From positions 124,001 through 188,000 of the forward strand of contig NZ_BTTW01000012.1 of the NCBI RefSeq assembly GCF_036245865.1: a stretch of 64,000 nucleotides of DNA. Direction: 5' to 3'. Under the pieces are notes generated by a model, which saw nothing but the letters and a program-made list of their open reading frames with translations, made no database searches and was not told the DNA's origin. Origin of the DNA: Corallococcus caeni (GTDB lineage: Bacteria > Myxococcota > Myxococcia > Myxococcales > Myxococcaceae). The position numbers and the translations under genes are program-made. Of the stretch, positions 23,302 through 34,040 are shown piece by piece. The stretch's first letter is position 1, and each line of letters opens with the position of its first letter.

Positions 23302-24750
23302 TTGGAAACCCCTGGACGCAGATTCGGAAGCGCCGTGGTCATCGGCGGCAGCATGGCGGGGCTCCTGAGCGCGCGGGTGCTCGCGGACCACTTCGACAAG
23401 GTGACGCTGGTGGAGCGGGATGTCCGGGGGGAGGGGCCCGCCGCGCGCAAGGGTGTTCCGCAAGGGCCGCACATCCACGTGCTGTTGGACACGGGCCGGC
23501 GCATCCTCGACAAGTACTTCCCGGACCTGTTCGAGCAACTCCAGGTCCAGGGCGCCGAGTCCATCGACTCGAGTGGAGACCTCGCCTGGCACCACTTCGG
23601 GGTGTGGAAGCTGCGCCGCACCAGCGGCATCCCCGGGCTGCTGTGTACCCGGCCCCTGCTCGAGTGGAACGTCCTGCGTCGGGTGAAGGCGCGGCCCAAC
23701 GTAGCGGTGCGCGAGGGCTGCTCCATCGAAGGGCTCATCTCCGACGAGAAGGGCACGGGGCGCATCACGGGCGTCCGGGTCAAGACACCCCAGGGCGAGG
23801 AGTCGTGGGATGCGGACCTCGTCGTGGATGCCAGTGGCCGGGGCTCGCGGATGCCTCAGTGGTTGGAAGCCATCGGCTACGCCCGCCCGGAGGAAGAGCA
23901 GGTCATCGTGGACCTTTCCTACACGACGTGCCTGCACGAGCCGCCGCCCCACTTCCAGAAGGAATGGAAGGCGCTCTTCCTCTATCCAAGTCCTCCCAAG
24001 GCCTGGCGCGCGGGGTTCATCTCACACGTCGAGGGAGGCCGGTGGCTCGTCACCCTCAATGGCTACTTCGGGGAGCACGCGCCCACCGAGTACGCGGGGT
24101 TCCTCGAGTACGCGCGCTCACTGACGCGTCCGGACCTGTACAACTACCTGAAAGAGGCCACGCCGATAGGGCCCATCTCCCAGCACAAGGTGAAGGACTG
24201 CCGGTGGCGGCACTACGAGAAGCTGCCCCGCTTTCCCGAGGGGCTGGTCATCCTGGGAGACGCCGCGTGTGCCTTCAATCCCCTCTACGGGCAAGGCATG
24301 TCGGTGGCGGGGCTTGGCGCCGAGTTGCTGGACACCTGCCTTCGCGAGCAGGCCGAACGAGGCGAGCTATCGGGCCTGGCGCAGCGCTTCCGCGAGCGGC
24401 TGCCTGAAGTCATCCGGCTCCCGTGGCTGTTGGGCACGGGCATGGACCTGCTGTATCCGCAGGCCGTCGGGAAGCGGCCCTTCGGGCTGGGCTTGTTGCA
24501 CTGGTACATCCTGCGGCTGATGGAGCGCACGTCGACGGACGCACACGTCCATCGCCAGTTCTACCGGATCCTGCACCTGCACGCGGGGCTGGAGGCGGTT
24601 CTCCAGCCCTCCGTGGCCTTGCCCGTGTTGGGCCATGGCGTCATGTCGCTCCTCCGCCCTCTCGAGCGGCTGGCGAATACCGAGACACGGCCTCCGCCTC
24701 TCACGCCCCCGCGTCCAAGCCCTGTCCCGGTCCAGGAGTCCACGGGGTAG
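23302..24750 (+). CDS. FAD-dependent monooxygenase / oxidoreductase (PHBH-like)
   Basis: A 482-residue flavoprotein of the group A monooxygenase / geranylgeranyl-reductase-like superfamily. The N-terminal dinucleotide fold reads SAVVIGGSMAGLLSARVLAD, followed by acidic LVERD at the end of the second strand. A DG-like motif appears as DADLVVDASGRGSRMP near residue 174-190. The second FAD motif is LVILGDAACAFNPLYGQGMS near residue 315-335, the usual GD-x6-P-x2-GQG signature. The last 35 residues are Pro-rich. The start is TTG at 23302 with GGAGG nine bases upstream. The substrate cannot be told; there are no neighbouring biosynthetic genes. Confidence 0.8.
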   Translation: METPGRRFGSAVVIGGSMAGLLSARVLADHFDKVTLVERDVRGEGPAARKGVPQGPHIHVLLDTGRRILDKYFPDLFEQLQVQGAESIDSSGDLAWHHFGVWKLRRTSGIPGLLCTRPLLEWNVLRRVKARPNVAVREGCSIEGLISDEKGTGRITGVRVKTPQGEESWDADLVVDASGRGSRMPQWLEAIGYARPEEEQVIVDLSYTTCLHEPPPHFQKEWKALFLYPSPPKAWRAGFISHVEGGRWLVTLNGYFGEHAPTEYAGFLEYARSLTRPDLYNYLKEATPIGPISQHKVKDCRWRHYEKLPRFPEGLVILGDAACAFNPLYGQGMSVAGLGAELLDTCLREQAERGELSGLAQRFRERLPEVIRLPWLLGTGMDLLYPQAVGKRPFGLGLLHWYILRLMERTSTDAHVHRQFYRILHLHAGLEAVLQPSVALPVLGHGVMSLLRPLERLANTETRPPPLTPPRPSPVPVQESTG

Positions 24751-24816
24751 CGCTGTGGCCCGGGCCCTCGATGCGTCACGAGGGCCTCGTCTGGAGACGC
24801 GAAGGAGCCTGAAAAC

Positions 24817-24861
24817 ACCGAGGCCGGAAACCGCTGGGTCTCAGCGGCTTCCGGCCTCGGT
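24817..24861 (-). terminator. Strong hairpin terminator of the tRNA operon
   Basis: An almost perfect inverted repeat spans 24817-24861: ACCGAGGCCGGA and CCGCTG on one arm pair with CAGCGG and TCCGGCCTCGGT on the other. On the minus strand it is followed by GTTTTC, and it begins eight bases after the tRNA-Glu 3' end, so it most likely ends the two-tRNA transcript. It could also stop the plus-strand flavoprotein transcript. Confidence 0.75.
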
Positions 24862-24868
24862 CCTTCAG

Positions 24869-24941
24869 TGTCCCCGACGGGATTCGAACCCGTGTTACCG
24901 GCTTGAAAGGCCAGCGTCCTGGGCCTCTAGACGACGGGGAC
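24869..24941 (-). tRNA. tRNA-Glu (anticodon TTC)
   Basis: A 73-nt cloverleaf on the minus strand. The acceptor stem GTCCCCG pairs with CGGGGAC, and the discriminator is A. The anticodon stem CTGGC/GCCGG encloses CTTTCAA, giving anticodon TTC. The T arm has GGTTCGAATCC. CCA is not encoded. It is the second gene after tRNA-Lys, 12 nt apart. Confidence 0.95.
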
Positions 24942-24953
24942 GTCGTCACTGCT

Positions 24954-25026
<73 letters not shown>

Positions 25027-25217
25027 GCTATTCTTTTTTTGGCACCGACCGCGGATCCGCCAACGCTTCCGCGAGGCGCTTCCTACCAGCAGCGCCCGGG
25101 GAGTTCCACTGGCGATCGCAGGCGCTGCTTCCTGACACGCTCCGTCCTGGCCCAGGGGTGAACATCCGCCTGGCCAGTGCCCCTCCGCCCGTCAGCCTCC
25201 GGCGCTATACACAGGGC

Positions 25218-25751
25218 ATGTCCCAGGACGTTCCCGAACCGCCCGACACCGAGGACGAAGAGGCAGGGGAGCAGGCCCCGTTCCGCCGCTACCTCACCCG
25301 GGCGGGCGCCGAGCGCATGCACCGCGAACTGCTCCAACTGCTCAACGAGGCCCGCCCCAAGGTCACCGCCGAGGTGTCCGCCGCCGCCGCGCAGGGCGAC
25401 CGTTCAGAAAACGCCGAATACATCTACGGCAAGAAGCGCCTGCGGGAGATCGACCGGCGCATCCGCTTCCTCTCGAAGCGCCTGGACACGGCCACCATCG
25501 TCAACCCCGCGGAACAGGAGGACCGCTCGAAAGTCTACTTTGGCGCCACCGTGACCCTGGAGGACGAGGGCGGAATCCGCAGCACGTACCAGATTGTCGG
25601 CTCGGACGAGATCGACGCCTCCGGAGGCCGCATCAGCGTCGAGTCCCCCATGGGCCGCGCACTGCTGCGCAAGACCCCGGGCGACACCGTGGAGGTGCGG
25701 CGCCCCCGGGGTGAGATTGAGCTCACCCTGGTGGACATCCGCTACGACTAG
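25218..25751 (+). CDS. greB: Transcription elongation factor GreB
   Basis: A 177-residue GreA/GreB protein that enters the RNA polymerase secondary channel and stimulates cleavage of backtracked transcripts. The N-terminal coiled coil (about residues 22-95) carries AAAAQGDRSENAEYIYGKKR at its tip, with the acidic D-x-x-x-E pair needed for cleavage. The C-terminal FKBP-like domain has VYFGATVTLEDE, then VGSDEID and the end SPMGRALLRKTPGD. KKRLREIDRRIRFLSKRL favours GreB over GreA. The Pro/Glu-rich 20-residue N-terminal leader is extra. ATG at 25218 is the best start; the upstream in-frame ATG (25158) gives non-family sequence. The orphan gene begins eight bases later. Confidence 0.93.
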   Translation: MSQDVPEPPDTEDEEAGEQAPFRRYLTRAGAERMHRELLQLLNEARPKVTAEVSAAAAQGDRSENAEYIYGKKRLREIDRRIRFLSKRLDTATIVNPAEQEDRSKVYFGATVTLEDEGGIRSTYQIVGSDEIDASGGRISVESPMGRALLRKTPGDTVEVRRPRGEIELTLVDIRYD

Positions 25752-25759
25752 GACACCCC

Positions 25760-26755
25760 ATGCCCCGGACACCCGAGCTCAGCTCCCATACTCGCCGCAC
25801 CTATTCGCGCCTGAGCAGCGCGGACCTGGCCGCGTCCGCGGGGGAGTCCCTGTCCCTGGACGACCTGGGCCTGGAGCCCGGTGGCGACCGCGTGGGTCTG
25901 GCGTTCGGCACCTACAGCCAGGAGGGCCTGGAGCACGCCCTCCGGGCCTACGGCTTCGCGCAGCGCCTGGAGGAGCGCGTGGGCCCCGTCGAGCTGCGCC
26001 TGTCCTGCCAGGATCCGTTCCAGCCGCGCATCACCGTCCTGAGCCGCCGCTACCACTCGGCCGTCGTGGACCTGTCCCTGCGCCAGGCCACGGGCGCGGA
26101 GGTCGGCTTCACCCGCTCGGCCGCGGAGGCGCCGCTGCTCTACGTGGACAGCCTCCTCTTGCAGCACCCGGGGCGGCCCTTCGACTGGAGCCGGCCGCCG
26201 CTGCCCGGACAGCTCCACCCCGGCCTGTCCCTGGCGCGCGACCTCCTGGAGCTGCTGCACCTCATGGCCCGCCGCATCGGCGCGGAAGGCGTGGCGCTGA
26301 TGCCCGCGACCTTCTCCGCCGCGTGCGTCTACGAGCCACGCTTCACCTTCGTGGACGGCGCCGCGCAGGGGCACTTCAGCGCCCTTCGCCGCGCGGGCCG
26401 CGGCTGGCCCCGCTGGCTGTTGGCGTGGGCGGTGGAGCTGGGCTGCATGCGGGATGAACAGGGACAGCCGGCCCTCTTCACGCCCGCGCCGATGATCAGC
26501 CCCCTGTCCCGGCGGGTGGCCCGGCGGCTCGACACGCGCGGTTGGCAGCGGGCGTGGCGCTTCCACGCGAAGCAGGTGCTGTCGCTGGAGGAAGAGGCAC
26601 TGCAGGCGCGCTTCCCCTGGGCCCGCATGCCCCCCGGCCCCCCGCCTGAAAGGGTGGTGGAGGTGCTCGGGTATGATCCGCTGGCGCCCGCGTCGCCGTA
26701 CCAGGATGCCTGTGAGCCGGCGCCCGCTCCGCCGCGGACCGCGGCGACGTCCTGA
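25760..26755 (+). CDS. Orphan protein downstream of greB
   Basis: A 331-residue soluble protein not matched to a named family. It lacks signal peptide and membrane helices. Residues about 160-220 (SLARDLLELLHLMARRIGAE then GVALMPATFSAACVYEPRF and TFVDG) resemble the helix-3/strand-5 end of a GNAT acyltransferase, but the acetyl-CoA loop (RxxGxG/A) is not evident. The rest is Arg/Leu/Pro-rich with many aromatics. ATG at 25760 has AGGAC before it and is eight bases after greB, so the two are probably co-transcribed. The tail is Pro/Ala-rich. Confidence 0.55.
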   Translation: MPRTPELSSHTRRTYSRLSSADLAASAGESLSLDDLGLEPGGDRVGLAFGTYSQEGLEHALRAYGFAQRLEERVGPVELRLSCQDPFQPRITVLSRRYHSAVVDLSLRQATGAEVGFTRSAAEAPLLYVDSLLLQHPGRPFDWSRPPLPGQLHPGLSLARDLLELLHLMARRIGAEGVALMPATFSAACVYEPRFTFVDGAAQGHFSALRRAGRGWPRWLLAWAVELGCMRDEQGQPALFTPAPMISPLSRRVARRLDTRGWQRAWRFHAKQVLSLEEEALQARFPWARMPPGPPPERVVEVLGYDPLAPASPYQDACEPAPAPPRTAATS

Positions 26756-26943
26756 GCGCCCGCTGTAGCGCCCTGTTCCGTCGGGAAGGGGCCGTGCTCT
26801 TTCGGACGGACGTTCCTCCTTCCCGACGGGAATGCGGCTGCTGCCCCCTCGTTCGGTGCCTATATTGAGAGGCGTCGGTCATCCACGGTCGTCGCTCGCC
26901 GTCAGCAATCGCACCCGAACCAGGTCAGGTCGCGAAGCCCTCG

Positions 26944-28263
26944 ATGCGAAAGAACTTCATCCTCGACACGAACGTCCTCCTCCATGATCCCCGCAGCATC
27001 TACGGGTTCAAGGACAACAACGTCATCATCCCCATCTACGTCATCGAGGAGATCGATCAGTTCAAGCGCGATCTCTCCGAGCTGGGGCGCAACGCGCGAC
27101 TGGTGGCGCGCTACCTGGACTCCTTCCGCGCGGAGGGTTCCCTGAAGGAGGGCGTCCCGCTGCCGCACGGCGGGATGCTCCGCGTGGCCTTCACCGACCG
27201 TTCGCTGCCGTCCTCCATGGCGGACAGCAACCTGGTGGACAACCGCATCCTCGCGGTGGCCCTGGACCTGATGGAGACCGAGCCGGAGACCCAGGCCGTC
27301 TTCATCACCAAGGACACCAACCTGCGCATCCGCGCCGACGCCCTGGGCCTGTCCGCCCAGGACTTCGACACCGAGCGCGTCGAAATCACCGACCTGTACA
27401 CGGGCTTCACGGAGCTGCTCGTCCCCACGGAGATGGTGGATCAGCTCTACAAGCCCGGCGGCGAGGTGGAGGTGCCGGCCCAGGACCGGCTCTCTCCCAA
27501 CCAGCTGGTGCTGCTCAAGGACGAGCTCAACCCGTCCCACACCGCCATGGCCCGCTTCAACGGCGCCAAGGCGCGGCTCGTGCCGCTCGCGCGCCAGAGC
27601 AAGGAAGGCACCTGGGGCATCCGGCCGCGCAACATGGAGCAGGCCTTCTGCCTGGACCTGCTGCTCAACGACGACATCAAGCTCGTGACCATCGTCGGCA
27701 AGGCGGGCACGGGCAAGACGCTGCTCGCCATCGCCGCGGGCCTGCAGAAGGTGACGGAGGAGGGGCTGTACCACAAGCTGCTGGTCAGCCGTCCCATCTT
27801 CCCCCTGGGCCGGGACATCGGCTACCTGCCGGGCAGCGTCGAGGAGAAGCTCAACCCCTGGATGCAGCCCATCTTCGACAACGTCGAGTTCCTCATGAAC
27901 CTGAGCCGCGCGGACAAGAAGGCCGGGCGCGGCCACCATGAGCTCATCGACCTGGGGCTGATGGAGATCGAACCGCTCACGTACATCCGCGGGCGCAGCA
28001 TCCCCAACCAGTTCATCATCGTGGACGAGGCGCAGAACCTCACCCCGCACGAGGTGAAGACCATCCTCACCCGCGTGGGCGACAACACGAAGATCATCCT
28101 CACCGGCGACCCGTTCCAGATCGACAACCCGTACGTGGACTCGACGAACAACGGGCTCGTGCACGTGGTCAACCGCTTCAAGAACGAGAAGATCGCCGGC
28201 CACATCACCATGGCGAAGGGCGAGCGCAGCATGCTGGCCGAGTTGGCGGCCAACCTGCTGTGA
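26944..28263 (+). CDS. PIN-PhoH (PhoH2-type) RNA helicase/ribonuclease
   Basis: A 439-residue two-domain protein. The N-terminal PIN domain (about 1-150) has NFILDTNVLLHDP with the first catalytic Asp and further acidic residues at VIEEID and SMADSNLVDNRIL. The C-terminal PhoH ATPase (about 215-439) has Walker A VGKAGTGKTLL near residue 254-261, Walker B FIIVDEAQN near 358, and GDPFQID after that. This is the YlaK/PhoH2 arrangement, in which mycobacterial members show RNA helicase and RNase activity. In other species it is often a toxin-antitoxin-like pair, but no small partner gene is seen. ATG at 26944 is fixed by the PIN start. Confidence 0.9.
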   Translation: MRKNFILDTNVLLHDPRSIYGFKDNNVIIPIYVIEEIDQFKRDLSELGRNARLVARYLDSFRAEGSLKEGVPLPHGGMLRVAFTDRSLPSSMADSNLVDNRILAVALDLMETEPETQAVFITKDTNLRIRADALGLSAQDFDTERVEITDLYTGFTELLVPTEMVDQLYKPGGEVEVPAQDRLSPNQLVLLKDELNPSHTAMARFNGAKARLVPLARQSKEGTWGIRPRNMEQAFCLDLLLNDDIKLVTIVGKAGTGKTLLAIAAGLQKVTEEGLYHKLLVSRPIFPLGRDIGYLPGSVEEKLNPWMQPIFDNVEFLMNLSRADKKAGRGHHELIDLGLMEIEPLTYIRGRSIPNQFIIVDEAQNLTPHEVKTILTRVGDNTKIILTGDPFQIDNPYVDSTNNGLVHVVNRFKNEKIAGHITMAKGERSMLAELAANLL

Positions 28264-28297
28264 AGCGCTCAAGCCCCGCGCCTGCTAGAGACCTGTC

Positions 28298-28615
28298 ATG
28301 ACCCAGGACGGCACCGACAAGCCCGACACCCCCGGCGAGGAGAAGAAGCCACTCGTCGAGTACCCCTCCGTCTACGAGTACAAGGTGATGGGCAAGGCGA
28401 CGGTCGAGGAGACGGCCGGCTTCGAGGAGCACGTGCGCTCGCTCTTCCGGCGGAAGATGGGGATGGAGGTGTCCCCGGACTCCATCCACGTGCAGCACAG
28501 CCGCAAGGGGAAGTTCGTGTCCCTGAGCGTGTCCGTGCTGCTCCTGTCCGAGGAGCAGCGCCGGGGCATCTACGAGGCGCTGCACGAGGATCCGCGCATC
28601 GTCTACTACCTGTGA
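28298..28615 (+). CDS. DUF493 (YbeD-like) protein
   Basis: A 105-residue protein of the DUF493/YbeD family, a small ferredoxin-like fold related to ACT-type regulatory domains. Core motifs are YPSVYEYKVMGKA (about 22-34), a middle V-x-x-RxSRKGKFVSLSVSV-like strand and an end EALHEDPRIVYYL. The first 18 residues are charged and disordered. It follows the PhoH gene by 34 bp on the same strand and may be co-transcribed. In E. coli YbeD lies beside lipoate genes; no such link is seen here. Confidence 0.85.
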   Translation: MTQDGTDKPDTPGEEKKPLVEYPSVYEYKVMGKATVEETAGFEEHVRSLFRRKMGMEVSPDSIHVQHSRKGKFVSLSVSVLLLSEEQRRGIYEALHEDPRIVYYL

Positions 28616-28703
28616 GGCAGGCGGTGCGCGGGTGGATGCCGCAGGGGGGCCCGGACCCCGCCAGCGGCTGGAAGTCCGGCCAGGGTGCGTATATGAGGGT
28701 GGA

Positions 28704-29465
28704 ATGAGTCCCGCCGAGCACTTCCCGCTGTACCACCCGCCGGGGGCGCAGCGCGCGTTCGGAACAGACGACGCCACGCGCCGCTTCGCCAAGGTGGCCC
28801 AGCTCGAACCGGGCTCGCGCGTGCTGGTGCTCGGCTGTGGTCCGGAGGGCGGCGCCGCCGTGCTGCTGGCCCAGGAGCTGAAGTGCTCCGTGGTGGCCGT
28901 GGACACGGAGGAGGCCCTGGTGTCCCCCGTGCGTGAGCGCGTGCGCTCCCAGGGCCTGTCGGATCGCATCGAGGTGCGCCGCGTGGCGCCGGACGCGCTG
29001 GGCATGCTGGACGGCCCCTTCCACGGCATCCTCGTGCCGGGGCGCGTGCAGTACCCGCTGGACGTGGCGCTGCGCGTGTTCCGCCCGCTCCTGGGCAAGC
29101 GCGGCCGCGTGGGCTTCACCTTCCCGGCGCGCGTGGGCCGCTTCACGCCCAAGCCCGTACTGGACTTCTGGGAGAAGCGCCTGGGCGCGCCGCTGCTGCT
29201 GCCGCGCGAACTGCTCCAGGCGCTGGAGACCGGCGGCTTCGAGCCGGAGTCCGTGGAGTCGCTGCACGACACGGAGCTGGACGCGCTCTACAAGGACATG
29301 GAAGCGCACCTGCCGGAAGCAGCCTCGCTGGAGAGCGCTGGCTTCCGCGAGGAGCTGGCCCTGCACCGCGAGCACAACCAGCGGCCGGGCGTCAGCTACG
29401 CGTTCGCGGTGGGACGGCGCAAGGAGCCGGGTGAGAAGCCCCCGGCGTCGCGCGACCGCGGCTGA
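28704..29465 (+). CDS. SAM-dependent methyltransferase-like protein
   Basis: A 253-residue class I methyltransferase fold. Motif I is VLVLGCGPEGGAAVLLAQEL (about residues 41-60), followed by VVAVDTEEAL as motif II with the acidic ribose ligand. Motif III or post-I region is RIEVRRVAPDALGMLDGPFHG. The C-terminal half has the helical RELLQALETGGFEPESVESL, normal for small-molecule methyltransferases. It lacks the Asn/Asp-Pro-Pro-Tyr motif of nucleic-acid enzymes. Start ATG at 28704 has GAGGGTGGA just before; an upstream in-frame ATG gives unrelated sequence. Substrate unknown. Confidence 0.75.
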   Translation: MSPAEHFPLYHPPGAQRAFGTDDATRRFAKVAQLEPGSRVLVLGCGPEGGAAVLLAQELKCSVVAVDTEEALVSPVRERVRSQGLSDRIEVRRVAPDALGMLDGPFHGILVPGRVQYPLDVALRVFRPLLGKRGRVGFTFPARVGRFTPKPVLDFWEKRLGAPLLLPRELLQALETGGFEPESVESLHDTELDALYKDMEAHLPEAASLESAGFREELALHREHNQRPGVSYAFAVGRRKEPGEKPPASRDRG

Positions 29466-29528
29466 AAGCAGGGGGCTTGAAGCGTGGGGGAGGGCCTGGA
29501 GCTTGCCGAGCCCTTCAACCGCCAGGAC

Positions 29529-30617
29529 CTACTGCACGCCGTTGAAGTCGAGCAGCTCGATGGACTCGGGCGCCACGGACAGCGTGACCTGCTCGCGGTA
29601 GCCGGCCGCGTCGCCGCCGACCTGGAAGGGCATGGGGCGCGCGAAGCGGATGGTGACCTCGCGGGCGTGGAAGTCGTGCAGGCCTTCCGGAGCCCAGCGG
29701 CCGTTCCACAGGCGGGGCAGGTTCGCCAGCACCTGCGTGGGCGACACCTGGCCCAGGCGCAGCTGCAGGAAGCCCCGGCGGTCATTCGCGTGGGGGAACA
29801 TGCGGAAGCCGTAGCCGTAGAAGGGCATGGTGCCCGCGGCGGCCATCATCAGCTTGCCCCGGAACAGCACCGCGCCCGGCTGAAGAGGAGCGCCCACGGC
29901 CTGTCCGTCCGCGCCCAGGCGGTAGGCCTCCGACGCGCCGTTGACCACTTCGCACTCCACCAGCACGGAGCTGGTGAGGTAGTGCGGCACCGTCTTGAAG
30001 GCCACCGCGGAGAAGTAGCCGCCACCGCCGGACATGACCCGCTTGAACATGCCCTTGCCCAGCGACTCCTTCACGGAGATGTAGTCGTTGAGCACCTTGC
30101 CATCCACGCCCAGGCCCGCGAAGGGCGCGCGCTGGCCGTCCACCTGCACCAGGTCCATGGTGCGCACGCCGGGCACTTCCGCCGCGCGGGCTCGCACCAC
30201 GTCGTTGAGGATGCCGTCGCCCCGGGTGCTGGACGCGTTGACGAACGCCGCGATGCCGTTGCCCGTGCCCAGCTTGAGGATGCCGAAGCGCGGCGCCGTC
30301 TGGCCGGCGAACTTCCCGCGCGGGCCCACCTGCTGCAGCACTTCATTGACGAAGCCCATGAAGGTGCCGTCGCCGCCGCCCGTGAAGACGGTGGGGTAGC
30401 CCCGCTCCAGCACCGTCTGCGCGATGCGGCGCGCGTCCAGCGGCGAGCGCGACAGGAACAGGTCCTCTTCCGGCACCACGTGCGACAGCAGCTTGACCAC
30501 CCGGGCATCCACCTTGCGGGCGTTCGCGTTCAGCAGCACCGCGACCTTCGGTTCGGCGGACGGAAGCGCCGCGGGCGAGCGGCGGAAGTCCGTGGAACGG
30601 AGGGGCTGAACCAGCAT
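29529..30617 (-). CDS. Diacylglycerol/sphingosine kinase-like lipid kinase
   Basis: A 362-residue member of the DAGK catalytic-domain family. After strand 1 (VAVLLNANARKV, the usual NPxSG replaced by NANAR) comes the catalytic glycine loop VFTGGGDGTFMGFVNEVL at about residues 90-107, then FGILKLGTGNGIAAFV, where ATP and substrate bind. The C-terminal beta-rich half is normal for the family (FRGKLMMAAAGTMPFYGYGF). It would phosphorylate a membrane lipid with ATP; the lipid is unknown. Start ATG at 30615-30617 follows TGGAG by eight bases; the frame extends upstream without family sequence. It is divergent from dnaK. Confidence 0.8.
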   Translation of the reverse strand: MLVQPLRSTDFRRSPAALPSAEPKVAVLLNANARKVDARVVKLLSHVVPEEDLFLSRSPLDARRIAQTVLERGYPTVFTGGGDGTFMGFVNEVLQQVGPRGKFAGQTAPRFGILKLGTGNGIAAFVNASSTRGDGILNDVVRARAAEVPGVRTMDLVQVDGQRAPFAGLGVDGKVLNDYISVKESLGKGMFKRVMSGGGGYFSAVAFKTVPHYLTSSVLVECEVVNGASEAYRLGADGQAVGAPLQPGAVLFRGKLMMAAAGTMPFYGYGFRMFPHANDRRGFLQLRLGQVSPTQVLANLPRLWNGRWAPEGLHDFHAREVTIRFARPMPFQVGGDAAGYREQVTLSVAPESIELLDFNGVQ

Positions 30618-31032
30618 GGACGACTCCAGAGGGGCGGGGAGCGGTATGACAGCGCTGACGCGGTTCGGACTGTGCACTTTTCTCGCCAACCCCTGACGCG
30701 TGGCGTTAGCCGGGCGCCCTGATGTGATTTCGAGGGGTTGAACGGTCCGCTGGTGTCCAATATGCCCGCCCGGTTGCTACCGCGGGGTGACGGCAGTGTA
30801 GAGCGCGTTACGCACCCGTGGCGTGCGGATGGCGTTCAGGTGACGCGGCGCCTCCTGGACGCCTGGGGGCCTGCGCACTGCGCTACGCAGCGGCCGTCAT
30901 CACCTTTGCGCTGGGTGCCCGGGCCTACGGGGAAACCCGTCCTCGCGTTTGACACGCCGGGGGGGGTGGTTACGTTGGGCATACATCGGGATTTCGCAGG
31001 AAAAACGCAGTCATTTCCAGAGGATGGGAACC
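30618..31032. other. Divergent regulatory region upstream of dnaK
   Basis: A 415-bp gap between the lipid kinase and dnaK genes. Apart from the dnaK promoter candidate at 30949-30976 no RNA gene or conserved coding frame was seen. There is no CIRCE-type inverted repeat, so HrcA control is not indicated. Confidence 0.5.
30949..30976 (+). promoter_or_regulatory. Sigma-70-type promoter of dnaK
   Basis: A perfect -35 box TTGACA at 30949-30954, a 16-base G-rich spacer, and TACGTT at 30971-30976 as a three-of-six -10 box. It lies 57 bp before the dnaK start. The spacer contains a run of eight G. Confidence 0.55.
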
Positions 31033-32946
<1,914 letters not shown>

Positions 32947-32988
32947 GGCCGTGAGCCGCCCGCCACCTGGCGGGGGCTGAAGTCCGAG

Positions 32989-33028
32989 GGCCGGTGCTCC
33001 GATGAGGGGCGCCGGCCTTCGTCTTTTC
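32989..33028 (+). terminator. Rho-independent terminator of dnaK
   Basis: A 12-bp stem (32989-33000 with 33006-33017, two G-U wobbles) with a short loop is followed by TTCGTCTTTT. A second small GC-rich hairpin lies just before it, about 32952-32979. Both follow the dnaK stop at 32946. Confidence 0.75.
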
Positions 33029-33154
33029 GGACGGGTGTGCCGGACGCGGGATGAGGGCCGGGAGCAACCCCGCGATTTCACGCGGTCGCCGGTGGCGAGG
33101 GCACTGCAAGGGACGGGCGGGTTCCTCGCTGTCCTCCTCGAAGGTGTCCGCCCC

Positions 33155-34012
33155 ATGTCCCGCATCGACTCGCTGCTGTCCGCCGTCCTCCCGGACGTCG
33201 CCGCCCCCGAAGTCACGTCTCTTCCCCCGGCCCCGCGCCAGGAGGCACCTTCACGGACGACGGCCGCTCCGGCCAACTCCGTGGAGGTGTTTCGGGGCGC
33301 CGGTTCGCCGGCCTCGAGTCCCGCGAGGGCAGCGCAGGTGGCGCCCCGGACGCGGGAGGGCAACGGCTTCGACTTCGGCGTGGGGGGCGCGTTCCCGCCG
33401 AAGCCCACGGGCTCCCTGCAGGAGCAGGTGAAGCAGGGGGCGCGGCTTTTGGAGCAGACCCAGGCCGCGGCCTTCAGCGTGGCGCTGGACAAGGGCCCCG
33501 CGATGGATGCCTACGCGCGCACGCAGCTGGGGCACCTGGACCCGAGCCCGCCCATCGCGGGCGCGCCCACGGCGCTCACGGACTACACGAGCACCATCCC
33601 CGGCGTGTCCGCGAAGGACGCCTTCGAGGCCTTCGTCAGCAACCCGGAGCTGCTCTTCGGCGCGGCGGGCATCTCGCTGCGGCCGGCGGCGAGCGCGCTG
33701 ACGGATGGTGCCCGGCTGTTCCTGGAGGAGCAGGGGCCGCCGCCGGTGTGGGCGCCCATCACGGTGAAGCTCAACGAGACGGAGCGCGTCGTCCACATCA
33801 CCACCCTGGACGGACACCCGCTGCGGGGCACCAACCAGTTCGTCTTCGACGACGACGGCGGCGGAGGCACGCGCATCCGACAGTACTCTGCCTTCCAGGG
33901 CAGCTCCCCGGCGACGTCGGTGGGCATGGCGCTGATGGATCCTATTGAACGGCAGCATGACATCTGGCGCAGCGTGCACGGACAACTGCATGAGATGCTC
34001 AAGCCGCGTTGA
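33155..34012 (+). CDS. Hypothetical soluble protein
   Basis: A 285-residue protein not recognised. Residues 1-90 are Pro/Ala/Ser-rich and probably disordered. Residues 90-285 look folded, with helices around VKQGARLLEQTQAAAF and a beta-rich ITVKLNETERVVHITTLDGH followed by TNQFVFDDDGGGGTRIRQYS, an acidic glycine loop that could bind a metal. There is no signal peptide. The style of the N terminus (short basic start, Pro-rich linker) is like the proteins at 1457-3739, a common feature of myxobacterial toxin-like or secreted proteins. ATG at 33155 with AAGGTG upstream. Followed after 28 bp by the DCC protein. Confidence 0.55.
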   Translation: MSRIDSLLSAVLPDVAAPEVTSLPPAPRQEAPSRTTAAPANSVEVFRGAGSPASSPARAAQVAPRTREGNGFDFGVGGAFPPKPTGSLQEQVKQGARLLEQTQAAAFSVALDKGPAMDAYARTQLGHLDPSPPIAGAPTALTDYTSTIPGVSAKDAFEAFVSNPELLFGAAGISLRPAASALTDGARLFLEEQGPPPVWAPITVKLNETERVVHITTLDGHPLRGTNQFVFDDDGGGGTRIRQYSAFQGSSPATSVGMALMDPIERQHDIWRSVHGQLHEMLKPR

Positions 34013-34040
34013 CATACTGGGCCCACGGGGGAGGTGACGC

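Noticed and set aside
31024-31032. ATG start for dnaK
   Set aside because: It abuts the Shine-Dalgarno; GTG at 31033 gives the conserved MGKIIGID start and proper spacing.
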